Shown here one piece after another: positions 7,968 to 16,072 of a DNA stretch of 64,000 nt. A program made the position numbers and the translations under genes. Source of the DNA: Microbacterium lacticum (GTDB lineage: Bacteria; Actinomycetota; Actinomycetes; Actinomycetales; Microbacteriaceae). The stretch covers positions 868,001-932,000 of the forward strand of contig NZ_VFPS01000001.1 in NCBI RefSeq assembly GCF_006716815.1. Reading direction: 5' to 3'. The notes beneath the pieces are model-generated. The model saw only the letters and a program-made list of their open reading frames with translations. It was not told the origin of the DNA and ran no database searches. Numbering within the stretch: position 1 is the stretch's first letter; every line of letters begins with the position of its first letter.

Positions 7968-10403
7968 ATGCCCACGCGCGGTCAGCTCGTCGAGATCGAC
8001 GGCCGTCGACTGCGCCTGACGAACCTCGACAAGGTGCTCTACCCGGCGACGGGCACCACCAAAGGCGAGGTGATCGACTACTACTCGCGCATCGCTCCGG
8101 CGATGCTGCCGCACCTGCGCGGACGCCCGGTGACGCGCCTGCGCTGGCCCGAGGGCACGGGCAAACCGCCGTTCTTCGCGAAAGACCTCGAAGCGGGGGC
8201 GCCCGACTGGCTCGGCCGCCACGCGATCGACCACTCCGGCGGGGCGAAGGACTACCCCCTCGTCGACGACGTCGCGGGTCTCGTCTATCTCGCCCAGGTC
8301 GCGAGCCTCGAGCTGCACACCCCGCAATGGCGCTTCGATCCGCCGCCGGGCACGGCCGGCGGGCGTGGCAGGCCCGACCGGCTCGTGCTCGACCTCGACC
8401 CAGGACCTGGTGCGGGGCTCGCCGAGTGCGCCGAGGTCGCGCGGTGGGCGCGCGAGATCCTGCAGGGCGTCGGCATGGACCCCCTGCCTGTGACGAGCGG
8501 TTCCAAAGGCATCCACCTGTACGCGGCGCTCGACGGCACGCGCACCTCCGACGACATCGCCGCGTTCGCCCGTGAGCTCGCACGCGCTCTCGAGGCCGAC
8601 CACCCCGACCTCGTCGTGAGCGCGATGACGAAGGCGGTACGGCCGGGGAAGGTCTTCGTCGACTGGAGTCAGAACAGCGCCGCGAAGACGACGATCGCGC
8701 CGTACTCGCTGCGCGGGCGCGCCGAGCCCACCGTCGCCGCGCCGCGCACCTGGGCCGAGCTCGCCGCGCCCGACCTCCGCCACCTGCGCTTCGACGACGT
8801 GCTCGCCCGCGTCGCGGAGAGCGGCGACCTGCTGGCGGGGGTGGAACCGGATGCCTCGGAGGCGCTCGCCCCCTACCTCGCCAAGCGCACCGCAGGTGCG
8901 ACGCCGGAACCGCTCCCCGCGGCGCCGGTCGCGCGCGCCGGTGCGGACTCGGGCGGCGAGGCGCGGTTCGTCATCCAGGAGCACCATGCGCGCCGGCTGC
9001 ACTACGACCTGCGGCTCGAGCGCGACGGGGTGCTCGTCAGCTGGGCCGTGCCGCGGGGTATGCCGGCCGTCGGCGATCGCAACCACCTCGCGGTGATGAC
9101 CGAACCGCACCCGCTCGAGTACCTCGACTTCGCGGGCACCATCCCCGCGGGCCAGTACGGCGCGGGAACGATGACGGTGTGGGATGCCGGGGTGTACCGC
9201 GCCGAGAAGTGGCGTAGCGACGAGGTCATCTTCACCGCGACCGGCCGCGCCGGCGGGCCGCTGGGCGAGGCGCGCTTCGCGCTCATCCGCACGTCGGGCG
9301 ATGGCGAGAAGTCGCAGTGGCTGCTGCACCGGATGGCGCTCGGCGAGCAGGGCAAAGCGCAGCACGCGGCGTCGGATGGCAATCCGGCCCCGGGTGCCGG
9401 GATGCGTCAGACCACGAGCAAGCGCCGCAATCCAGACGCGGCGGACTCCCCGATGCTCGCCACCCCGTCGACGCCGGCGCTGGCGAGCGCTGCTGCGAAC
9501 CGGTGGGGTGAGCCGTGGGTGGAGTTCAAGTGGGACGGCATCCGCGCGATCGGCACCTGGGACGGGGAGCGCCTGACGCTCCGCGCGCGCAGCGGCACCG
9601 ACATCACCGCCCGGTACCCCGAACTCACCGCGATCGACCCGGGCTTCGGCGACAGCCCCGCCGTCGTCGACGGCGAGGTGGTCGCGCTCGACGCCGCGGG
9701 GCGCCCGAGCTTCACCCGTCTGCAGAGCCGCATGCATCTGACGAAGCCGCGCGAGATCGAGCGCGAGGCATCCCGCACCCCCGTCACGCTCATGCTGTTC
9801 GACGTGCTGCGCGCCGGCGGCGACGACGTGGCCGCGCTGCCGCTGCGCGAGCGGCGCGCCGTCCTCGAGCGTCTCGCCGCGCATCCCGCGCCCGCGATCG
9901 TGCTCCCTCCCGTCGCCGACGACGTCGACGCGGCGCTCGATGCCGCCCGCGAGCTCGCCCTCGAGGGCGTCGTGGTGAAGAACCCCGCCGCGCCCTACCG
10001 GCGCGGGCAGCGCTCGGAGGAGTGGCTGAAGGTGAAGCTCACCGCCACGCAGGACGTCGTCATCGGCGGCATCCGCCCGGGCCGCGGCGGGCGCGCCGGG
10101 TCGATCGGATCGCTCCTCCTCGGCGTCCCCGCCGCCGACGGCCTGCACTACGTCGGCCGCGTCGGATCGGGGTTCAGCGAGCGCGAGCTCGCCCGCCTCG
10201 ACGCGCTGCTGCAGCCGCTGCGCACCGACACCGACCCGTTCGTCGACGTGCCCGCGGCGGATGCCTCGGACGCGCTCTGGCTCCGCCCCGAGATCGTCGG
10301 CGAGGTGGAGTACGCCGAGTTCACCCCGGGCGGCACGCTCCGTCACGCGCGCTGGCGCGGGATCCGGCCGGAGATGACCCCGGGCGACGTCACCCCCGGC
10401 TGA
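7968..10403 (+). CDS. ligD: multifunctional end-joining protein LigD (polymerase, phosphoesterase, ATP-dependent ligase)
   Basis: 811 residues carrying all three LigD activities. The primase-polymerase domain (~1-300) has TNLDKVLYPATG near the start and the metal-binding DLDPGPG motif. The 3'-phosphoesterase domain (~320-470) starts FVIQEHHARRLHYDLRLERD, containing the conserved HxxxxxHYDLR-type active-site histidines. The ATP-dependent ligase domain (~490-811) has the adenylation motif FKWDGIR with lysine 521 and a C-terminal OB fold (LKVKLTATQDVVIGG). The order polymerase-phosphoesterase-ligase is that of mycobacterial LigD. The protein fills and seals double-strand breaks bridged by Ku, encoded divergently next door. 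Start is leaderless. Confidence 0.95.
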   Translation: MPTRGQLVEIDGRRLRLTNLDKVLYPATGTTKGEVIDYYSRIAPAMLPHLRGRPVTRLRWPEGTGKPPFFAKDLEAGAPDWLGRHAIDHSGGAKDYPLVDDVAGLVYLAQVASLELHTPQWRFDPPPGTAGGRGRPDRLVLDLDPGPGAGLAECAEVARWAREILQGVGMDPLPVTSGSKGIHLYAALDGTRTSDDIAAFARELARALEADHPDLVVSAMTKAVRPGKVFVDWSQNSAAKTTIAPYSLRGRAEPTVAAPRTWAELAAPDLRHLRFDDVLARVAESGDLLAGVEPDASEALAPYLAKRTAGATPEPLPAAPVARAGADSGGEARFVIQEHHARRLHYDLRLERDGVLVSWAVPRGMPAVGDRNHLAVMTEPHPLEYLDFAGTIPAGQYGAGTMTVWDAGVYRAEKWRSDEVIFTATGRAGGPLGEARFALIRTSGDGEKSQWLLHRMALGEQGKAQHAASDGNPAPGAGMRQTTSKRRNPDAADSPMLATPSTPALASAAANRWGEPWVEFKWDGIRAIGTWDGERLTLRARSGTDITARYPELTAIDPGFGDSPAVVDGEVVALDAAGRPSFTRLQSRMHLTKPREIEREASRTPVTLMLFDVLRAGGDDVAALPLRERRAVLERLAAHPAPAIVLPPVADDVDAALDAARELALEGVVVKNPAAPYRRGQRSEEWLKVKLTATQDVVIGGIRPGRGGRAGSIGSLLLGVPAADGLHYVGRVGSGFSERELARLDALLQPLRTDTDPFVDVPAADASDALWLRPEIVGEVEYAEFTPGGTLRHARWRGIRPEMTPGDVTPG

Positions 10404-10414
10404 GATCGCTCGGC

Positions 10415-10981
10415 TCAGGCCGTCGTCGTCGGCGTCGGCGTCGGGGTCGGAGACGGAACCGGCGCTCCGACGAAGACGCCGACGACGTCGCCGCCGAGCA
10501 CGAACTGCAGCGCCGTGCCGTCGCCGAACCGGTCACGAAGCTGCTGCGGCGAATCGATGCCCACGAGAAACTCCGCCGTGGCGGGGAAGCTGCCCGCGCG
10601 GCATCCGGTGTAGATCGGTCCATTGATCGAGCCGTCGTCGCCGATCCGCTGGTCGGCGACCACGAACAGGCAGTCATCGTCGCCCTGACCGAACATCGAC
10701 CACGGTGTGCGGGCGACGGTCAAGCCCTCGAACGAGAACACGCGCACGCTCTCGCCACCCGCCCACCGCTTCAGCCACTCGCCGGCTTCGACCGGCTGCG
10801 TCAGCGTCTCGACCTGCCGCGCGCCGGACGCGGTGGGGACGGGCGGCATCGCCGCGAGCCGGAACACGAGACCACCCACGACGATCGCGACCGCGGCGAC
10901 AGAGGCCGCCCACGCGAGGATCCAGCGGGTCGCGATCGGACGCGGCGGGCGCGGTTCCCCGTCGCGGGCGTCGCCCGTCAC
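10415..10981 (-). CDS. unknown single-pass membrane protein with threonine-proline tail
   Basis: 188 residues from GTG 10981. One membrane helix at ~residues 20-45 (ILAWAASVAAVAIVVGGLVF) follows a basic cytoplasmic stretch. The extracellular part (~50-170) contains two cysteines and GQGDDDCLFVVADQRIG; the tail is a low-complexity PSPTPTPTPT run. I do not recognise the family. The same frame stays open and amino-acid-like for ~160 bases upstream, up to the end of the CDF gene, but holds no start codon, so the real N-terminus may be longer by an unusual start or a frameshift. It is downstream of the CDF gene on the same strand. Confidence 0.7.
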   Translation of the reverse strand: MTGDARDGEPRPPRPIATRWILAWAASVAAVAIVVGGLVFRLAAMPPVPTASGARQVETLTQPVEAGEWLKRWAGGESVRVFSFEGLTVARTPWSMFGQGDDDCLFVVADQRIGDDGSINGPIYTGCRAGSFPATAEFLVGIDSPQQLRDRFGDGTALQFVLGGDVVGVFVGAPVPSPTPTPTPTTTA

Positions 10982-11144
10982 GTCGGCGGCGGTGTCCGCG
11001 GCCGGGTCTCCCGTCGCGTCGCCTGCCGCGGCAACCGCGGTGAGGGCCGGCGCGCGCTCGGCGGGCTCGTCGGGCTGAGCGACGGCCTCCGCCGCACCCT
11101 CCGCCCGCGCCTCGCTCGCCGCGGCGCGCCGCGATGGGTGCCCC

Positions 11145-12059
11145 TCAGTGCGCCTCGGGCTCGCGGTGGCCGGCGGGTTCGAACTGGAACGTCGAATGCT
11201 CGACGTCGAAGTGATCGGCCAGACACGACTGCAGCTGCGACAACAGCCGGACGCTGCTGCCGCCGGTGAGCACCTCGAGCGCGACGACGACGTGCGCGGT
11301 GAACACCGGCGCGCCGCGCGTGAGCTGCCACACGTGGATGTCGTGCACGTCGGCGACGCCGTCGGCGGCGAGGATGTGTTCGCGGATCGTCGCGACGTCC
11401 GTACCCTCGGGCACGCGCTCGCCGAGCACCGCGAACACCTCGCGCAGGAGAGTGATCGCGCGCGGCACGATCATGACGGCGATGAGCAGGGATGCCAGGG
11501 CGTCCGCCGGCATCCACCCGGTCACGGTGATCACGATCGCCGCGACGACGACGACGGCCGAGCCGATCAGGTCGCCCAGCACCTCGAGGTAGGCCCCGCG
11601 CACGTTGATCGAGGTGCGCTGCGCCGCCGACAGCAGCCACATCGAGATCGCGTTCGCGATGAGGCCGACCGTCGCGACGACGATCATCAGCCCGCCGGCG
11701 ACCTCGACGTCGCTCGGGTGCAGTAGGCGCTGCACCGCCTCGACGGCGATCCACACGCACAGCACGATGAGGAGCACCGCGTTGATCAGCGCACCGAACA
11801 CCTCGGCGCGCTGGTAGCCGTACGTGTTGCGCTCGTTCGCGGGGCGCGCGGCGACGACGCTCGCGATCAGCGCGATGACGAGCGCCGAGGCATCCGCGAA
11901 CATGTGCGCCGCGTCGGCGAGCAGGGCCAGCGAGCCGGTCATGACCGCCCCGACGATCTGCACGAGCATCACGACCGAGGTGAGGCTCAACGAGATCGCG
12001 AGCAGCCGGTGGTTGGCCTGCCCTCTCACCCCGGAGACGTCGTGCGCGTGATCGTGCAT
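11145..12059 (-). CDS. cation diffusion facilitator (CDF) metal exporter, zinc type
   Basis: 304 residues. Proton-coupled exporter of Zn2+ (or Cd2+/Co2+) in the CzcD/ZitB group. A histidine-rich start (MHDHAHD) precedes six helices at ~20-205. The helix 2 metal site is LLADAAHMFADA (H and D ligands) and the helix 5 site is GAYLEVLGDLIGSA. The C-terminal cytoplasmic domain (~215-304) has the HIHVWQLTRG signature and ends in a His/Glu-rich segment. A TAGCCT -10 lies 6 bases before the ATG, so the mRNA is leaderless. A Zur-box-like sequence is centred ~64 bases upstream; both point to zinc control. Confidence 0.92.
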   Translation of the reverse strand: MHDHAHDVSGVRGQANHRLLAISLSLTSVVMLVQIVGAVMTGSLALLADAAHMFADASALVIALIASVVAARPANERNTYGYQRAEVFGALINAVLLIVLCVWIAVEAVQRLLHPSDVEVAGGLMIVVATVGLIANAISMWLLSAAQRTSINVRGAYLEVLGDLIGSAVVVVAAIVITVTGWMPADALASLLIAVMIVPRAITLLREVFAVLGERVPEGTDVATIREHILAADGVADVHDIHVWQLTRGAPVFTAHVVVALEVLTGGSSVRLLSQLQSCLADHFDVEHSTFQFEPAGHREPEAH

Positions 12060-12065
12060 GAGGCG

Positions 12066-12071
12066 AGGCTA
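12066..12071 (-). promoter_or_regulatory. -10 element (TAGCCT) of the leaderless CDF exporter gene
   Basis: Reading the minus strand, TAGCCT is followed by six bases and the ATG at 12059. No ribosome binding site fits between them. Confidence 0.6.
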
Positions 12072-12115
12072 CGCCCGCGCAACGGTCGCGCGAGCCGTTT
12101 CGGGCAATTCGGGAA

Positions 12116-12130
12116 TGAACGTGATTCTCA
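12116..12130. promoter_or_regulatory. Zur-box-like site upstream of the CDF exporter
   Basis: TGAACGTGATTCTCA matches 12 of 15 bases of the Streptomyces-type Zur box TGAAAATGATTTTCA as I know it. It is centred 64 bases upstream of the predicted transcription start of the zinc-type exporter, in the 119-base gap before it. In Streptomyces coelicolor, Zur bound upstream is reported to activate the zitB exporter under high zinc; the position here fits an activating site better than a repressing one. This is inference from a motif match. Confidence 0.5.
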
Positions 12131-12178
12131 CTTGCGGCGCGCCGCAGGTCGCCGAGCTCCGCACGGTGCTCACAGCGC

Positions 12179-12778
12179 TCACACGGCGACGAGCAGCGGC
12201 ACGAGCGCCGCGAAGGCGCGGGCGCGGTGGGATGCCTCGTTCTTCTCCTCGGCGGAGAACTCCCCCGCGGTGCGCTGCGCTCCCCCGGGCTGGCCCTCGG
12301 GGATGAAGATCGGGTCGTAACCGAACCCGCCCTCACCGGCGCGCGCCGTCGCGAGGCGGCCCGGCCAAACCCCCTCGACGACGTGCTCGGCGCCGCCGGG
12401 CAGCACGAGCGCGATCGTCGAGACGAACTGCGCCGTGCGGTGCGGATCGGCGATGTCGAAGAGTTGATCGAGCAGCAGATCGAGGTTCGCCGCGGCATCC
12501 TTGCGGTGGCCCGCCCAGTACGCGGAGAAGACGCCGGGAGCGCCCCCCAGCACGTCGACGCAGATGCCGGAGTCGTCGGCCAGCGCGGGCAGACCGGTGT
12601 GCGCCGCGGCGGCACGGGCTTTGATCAGCGCGTTCTCGGCGAAGGTGACGCCGTCCTCGACGGGCTCGGGGCCGTCGTAGCCGACGACCTCGAGGTCAGG
12701 CCGGGTCGCGGCGACGATCGCGGCGAACTCCTGCACCTTGTGCGGGTTGTGGGTCGCCAGGACGATGCGCGTGGTCAT
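12179..12778 (-). CDS. rdgB: XTP/dITP diphosphatase (RdgB/HAM1)
   Basis: 199 residues. Removes non-canonical purine nucleotides (dITP, XTP) from the pool by hydrolysing them to the monophosphate and pyrophosphate. It shows the family start RIVLATHNPHKVQEF, the ADDSGICVDVLGGAPGVFSA active-site segment, and GFGYDPIFIPEG toward the C-terminus; length is typical. ATG 12778 is preceded by GAAGGG at good spacing. It is the last gene of the murI-rph-rdgB operon, 31 bases after rph. Confidence 0.95.
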   Translation of the reverse strand: MTTRIVLATHNPHKVQEFAAIVAATRPDLEVVGYDGPEPVEDGVTFAENALIKARAAAAHTGLPALADDSGICVDVLGGAPGVFSAYWAGHRKDAAANLDLLLDQLFDIADPHRTAQFVSTIALVLPGGAEHVVEGVWPGRLATARAGEGGFGYDPIFIPEGQPGGAQRTAGEFSAEEKNEASHRARAFAALVPLLVAV

Positions 12779-12809
12779 CGGTCACCCTTCGCCGGTCGTC
12801 GAGACGGGG

Positions 12810-13547
12810 TCACTCGGCCAGCGCCGCGCTCTGGGCCTCGCGCAGCCGGTCGCACCCGGCGACGCCGAGCCCGAGCAGCGCGTCGAGCTCGCTCTTGTCG
12901 AACGGCGCGCCCTCGGCCGTGCCCTGCACCTCGACGAACAGGCCGCGGCCCGTGACGACGACGTTCATGTCCGTCTCGGCGCGGACGTCCTCGACGTACG
13001 CGAGGTCGAGCATCGGCTCACCGTCGATGATGCCGACCGACACCGCCGAGACCGAGTCGATGAGCGGCTTCGCGTTCTTCGAGACGAGGCCCTTCGCGCG
13101 GCCCCATTCGATCGCGTCGGCGAGGGCGACGTAGGCTCCGGTGATCGCGGCCGTGCGCGTGCCGCCGTCGGCCTGCAGCACGTCGCAGTCGATGACGATC
13201 GTGTTCTCGCCGAGCGCCTTCGTGTCGACGACCGCCCGGAGTGCGCGGCCGATGAGGCGCGAGATCTCGTGCGTGCGGCCGCCAACCTTGCCCTTGATCG
13301 ACTCGCGGTCGTTGCGGCTGTTGGTGGCGCGCGGCAGCATCGCGTACTCGGCGGTCACCCAGCCCTTGCCCTTGCCGGTGAGCCAGCGCGGCACACCACC
13401 GGTGAACGAGGCGGTGCAGAGCACCTTCGTGCCGCCGAACGAGATCAGCGCCGACCCTTCGGCATGCGCGCTCCACCCCCGCTCGATCGTCACGGGGCGC
13501 AGCTGGTCGACGGCGCGGCCGTCGGCACGGGTGGTGGGCTCGGTCAT
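12810..13547 (-). CDS. rph: ribonuclease PH
   Basis: 245 residues. Phosphate-dependent 3'-5' exoribonuclease that trims tRNA 3' ends. The sequence has [19 protein letters not shown] at the N-terminus, the RNA-binding [13 protein letters not shown] segment, [19 protein letters not shown] with the conserved arginines, and the phosphate-site region [17 protein letters not shown]. Length is standard. Its ATG overlaps the murI stop by four bases, so the two are translationally coupled; rdgB follows. The rph-rdgB pairing is common in actinobacteria. Confidence 0.96.
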   Translation of the reverse strand: MTEPTTRADGRAVDQLRPVTIERGWSAHAEGSALISFGGTKVLCTASFTGGVPRWLTGKGKGWVTAEYAMLPRATNSRNDRESIKGKVGGRTHEISRLIGRALRAVVDTKALGENTIVIDCDVLQADGGTRTAAITGAYVALADAIEWGRAKGLVSKNAKPLIDSVSAVSVGIIDGEPMLDLAYVEDVRAETDMNVVVTGRGLFVEVQGTAEGAPFDKSELDALLGLGVAGCDRLREAQSAALAE

Positions 13548-14371
13548 GGTGTTCCCTTCGGAAGGTCGATGGCACCGGTCTGCACGAGGCGCACGGCGGA
13601 CACGCCGCGGCCCATCAGCCGGTCGGCGAGACGGAGGAAGTCGTCGGCGGAGTCGCCGGTCGCCTCGTAGGTGTGTGACGCCGTGGCATCCGGCCCGGCG
13701 AGCAGCCCCCGGGAGACGAGCTGGCGGTAGACGTCTTTGGCGGTCTCGGTGTCGCTCGAGACAAGCGAGACATCCTCGCCCATCACGTAGCTGATCGCGC
13801 CCTCGAGGAACGGATAGTGCGTGCACCCGAGCACGAGCGTGTCGACGCCCGCGTGGCGCAGGGGCGCCAGATACTCCTCGGCGACGCGCAGCACCTCGGG
13901 CGAGTCGGTGATGCCCGCCTCGACGAACTCGACGAACCGTGGGCACGCCTGCGCGAAGACGTCGAGGGTCGCGTCGACGCCGAGCATGTCCTGGTAGACG
14001 CCCGATCCGATCGTGCCCTGCGTGCCGATCACGCCGATCCGCCGGTTGCGGGTCGTCGAGACGGCGGTGCGCACGGCCGGGCCGATCACCTCGACGACGG
14101 GCACGTCGTAGCGTTCGCGCGCGTCGCGCAGCATGGCGGCGGATGCCGTGTTGCAGGCGATCACGAGCATCTTTACGCCCTCGTCGACGAGCGTGTCGAG
14201 CACTTCGAGGCTGTACCGGCGAACGTCGGCGATGGGTTTGGGTCCGTACGGGGAGTGCGCCGTGTCGCCGATGTAGACGATCGATTCGCGAGGCAGCAGC
14301 TGAGAGACCGCCCGGGCCACCGTGAGCCCGCCGACCCCGGAGTCGAAGATCCCGATCGGCGCGTCCGTCAC
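13544..14371 (-). CDS. murI: glutamate racemase
   Basis: 275 residues. Makes D-glutamate for peptidoglycan. It starts [16 protein letters not shown] (substrate-binding DSGVGG), and carries both catalytic cysteines in IACNTASAA and [10 protein letters not shown], plus the GDTAHSPYG loop. GTG 14371 is chosen because it begins the family sequence ([12 protein letters not shown]) and has TAGGCT 8 bases upstream as a leaderless -10; the longer open frame upstream runs into pncB. First gene of murI-rph-rdgB, divergent from pncB with 38 bases between. Confidence 0.95.
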   Translation of the reverse strand: MTDAPIGIFDSGVGGLTVARAVSQLLPRESIVYIGDTAHSPYGPKPIADVRRYSLEVLDTLVDEGVKMLVIACNTASAAMLRDARERYDVPVVEVIGPAVRTAVSTTRNRRIGVIGTQGTIGSGVYQDMLGVDATLDVFAQACPRFVEFVEAGITDSPEVLRVAEEYLAPLRHAGVDTLVLGCTHYPFLEGAISYVMGEDVSLVSSDTETAKDVYRQLVSRGLLAGPDATASHTYEATGDSADDFLRLADRLMGRGVSAVRLVQTGAIDLPKGTP

Positions 14372-14379
14372 GATCGTCC

Positions 14380-14385
14380 AGCCTA
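14380..14385 (-). promoter_or_regulatory. -10 element (TAGGCT) of leaderless murI
   Basis: On the minus strand TAGGCT is followed by 8 bases and the GTG at 14371. Confidence 0.5.
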
Positions 14386-14397
14386 CTCGGCCGTCGA

Positions 14398-14403
14398 TAG
14401 AGT
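14398..14403 (+). promoter_or_regulatory. -10 element (TAGAGT) of leaderless pncB
   Basis: TAGAGT ends 6 bases before the pncB ATG at 14410. The two back-to-back -10 elements of murI and pncB are only 12 bases apart, so their -35 regions must overlap the opposite gene's start. Confidence 0.55.
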
Positions 14404-14409
14404 GACGGC

Positions 14410-15726
14410 ATGTCCACGGCACTGCTGACCGACCGGTACGAGCTGACGATGATCGATGCGGCGCTGCGCGACGGCACCGCCGCACGCCCCTGCGTGTTCG
14501 AGCTGTTCGCGCGCCGCCTGCCCGGAGCCCGCCGGTTCGGCGTCGTCGCCGGCACCGGCCGGCTGCTGCAGGAGCTGCGCGAGTTCCGCTTCGGCGACGA
14601 CGAGCTGCGCTACCTGCGCGACCACGCGGTCGTCAGCGCCGAGACGCTCGCCTTCCTCGAGGGATATCGATTCTCGGGCACCATCCGCGGGTACCGGGAG
14701 GGCGAGCTGTACTTCCCCGGCTCCCCGATCCTCACGATCGAGGGCACCTTCGCCGAGGCGGTCGTGCTCGAGACGCTCGCCCTCAGCATCCTCAACCACG
14801 ACTCGGCCGTCGCGACCGCCGCGGCGCGCATGAGCATCGCCGCCGGAGACCGGCCCCTCGCCGAGATGGGGTCGCGCCGCGCCGGGGAGCGCTCGGCGGT
14901 CGCCGCGGCCCGCGCCGCCTATATCGCCGGCTTCGGTGCGACGAGCAACCTCGAGGCGGGGCGCACCTGGGGCATCCCCACGATGGGCACCGCCGCGCAC
15001 TCGTTCACGCTCCTGCACGAGACCGAGGAGCAGGCGTTCCGCAGCCAGATCGACGCGCTCGGGGTCGACACCACCCTCCTCATCGACACGTACGACATCC
15101 ACGAGGGCGTCGCGACCGCGATCCGGGTCGCGGGGCCGGAGCTCGGCGGTGTCCGGATCGACTCCGGCGACCTTCCCACCGTCGCCGCCGCCGTGCGCAC
15201 GCAGCTCGACGAGCTCGGCGCGACCGGCACGAAGATCACGGTCACGAGCGATCTCGACGAGTTCGCGATCGCCGCCCTCGCCGCCTCGCCCGTCGACTCG
15301 TACGGCGTCGGCACCTCGGTCGTGACCGGTTCGGGGGCGCCGACGGCGGGCATGGTCTACAAGCTCGTCGCCCGTCAGGACAGCGCCGGCGGATGGGTGG
15401 CGGTGGCCAAGGCATCCGCCGACAAGGGCTCGATGGGCGGGCGCAAGGCAGCATTCCGCACCCTCGCGCGCGGCACGGCGACGAGTGAGCTGATCGTCGT
15501 CTCCGACGGCTTCGAACAGGTCGAGACTGCGGCGGAACACCCCGACGCGCGGGCGCTGCAGGTGACGCTCGTCGACCACGGCGAGACGGATGCCTCCTAC
15601 GAGGGCGTCGGCGGCGTCGCTCGGGCGCGCGAGCACCACGCGTTCGTGCGCGAGGAACTGCCGATCACGGGGCTCGCGCTCAGCCGCTCCGACCCGGCGC
15701 TGCCGACGGTCTACGAAGACGCGTGA
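14410..15726 (+). CDS. pncB: nicotinate phosphoribosyltransferase
   Basis: 438 residues. Converts nicotinate and PRPP to nicotinate mononucleotide in NAD salvage. Features: [18 protein letters not shown] at the N-terminus, [12 protein letters not shown] with residues of the nicotinate site, [11 protein letters not shown] containing the autophosphorylated-type histidine, LLIDTYD, and the RIDSGDL phosphate-binding stretch. Length fits the bacterial enzyme. The gene is divergent from murI and converges on the DUF3039 gene. Confidence 0.94.
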   Translation: MSTALLTDRYELTMIDAALRDGTAARPCVFELFARRLPGARRFGVVAGTGRLLQELREFRFGDDELRYLRDHAVVSAETLAFLEGYRFSGTIRGYREGELYFPGSPILTIEGTFAEAVVLETLALSILNHDSAVATAAARMSIAAGDRPLAEMGSRRAGERSAVAAARAAYIAGFGATSNLEAGRTWGIPTMGTAAHSFTLLHETEEQAFRSQIDALGVDTTLLIDTYDIHEGVATAIRVAGPELGGVRIDSGDLPTVAAAVRTQLDELGATGTKITVTSDLDEFAIAALAASPVDSYGVGTSVVTGSGAPTAGMVYKLVARQDSAGGWVAVAKASADKGSMGGRKAAFRTLARGTATSELIVVSDGFEQVETAAEHPDARALQVTLVDHGETDASYEGVGGVARAREHHAFVREELPITGLALSRSDPALPTVYEDA

Positions 15727-15759
15727 GGCGGCGTCCGGTTCACACGGGCGCGTCGGTGC

Positions 15760-16032
15760 TCAGCGCATCAGCGATTCGTAGATCTCTTTGCAGGTCGGGC
15801 ACACCGGGAACTTCTCCGGGTCGCGACCGGGCGTCCACTTCTTGCCGCACAGCGCGCGCACCGGCTTGCCGGTGATCGCCGACTCGAGGATCTTGTCCTT
15901 CTTGACGTAGTGCGAGAAGCGCTCGTGGTCGCCGGGCTCGATGTTCTCTTCGCGCAGCAGCTCTTCGAGCTCACGATCGAGCGTCAGCGTGCCGCCCTGC
16001 TCGGGACCACCGGGTGCGTCGAGAGTGCTCAT
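15760..16032 (-). CDS. DUF3039 domain protein
   Basis: 90 residues. Actinobacterial family of unknown function. The core HERFSHYVKKDKILESAITG, RALCGKKWTPGRDPEKFPVC and PTCKEIYESL places cysteines as C-x(n)-CPTC, a likely zinc site. The small size and metal site suggest a nucleic-acid or protein-binding accessory role, which is not established. Start ATG 16032 has TAGACT 8 bases upstream and is probably leaderless. Confidence 0.88.
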   Translation of the reverse strand: MSTLDAPGGPEQGGTLTLDRELEELLREENIEPGDHERFSHYVKKDKILESAITGKPVRALCGKKWTPGRDPEKFPVCPTCKEIYESLMR

Positions 16033-16040
16033 GGCAGACG

Positions 16041-16046
16041 AGTCTA
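16041..16046 (-). promoter_or_regulatory. -10 element (TAGACT) of the leaderless DUF3039 gene
   Basis: On the minus strand TAGACT, then 8 bases, then ATG at 16032. Confidence 0.5.
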
Positions 16047-16072
16047 GCCGCGGCTCGGGACACCCGGGCGGG

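Noticed and set aside
7911..10346. Long minus-strand extension giving a fused ~1100-residue Ku protein
   Set aside because: The extra part is antisense to ligD and compositionally biased; Ku homology begins exactly at ATG 7910.
14600..14840. Arginine/serine-rich open frames on both strands in pncB
   Set aside because: Antisense and out-of-frame shadows of pncB with no start context.
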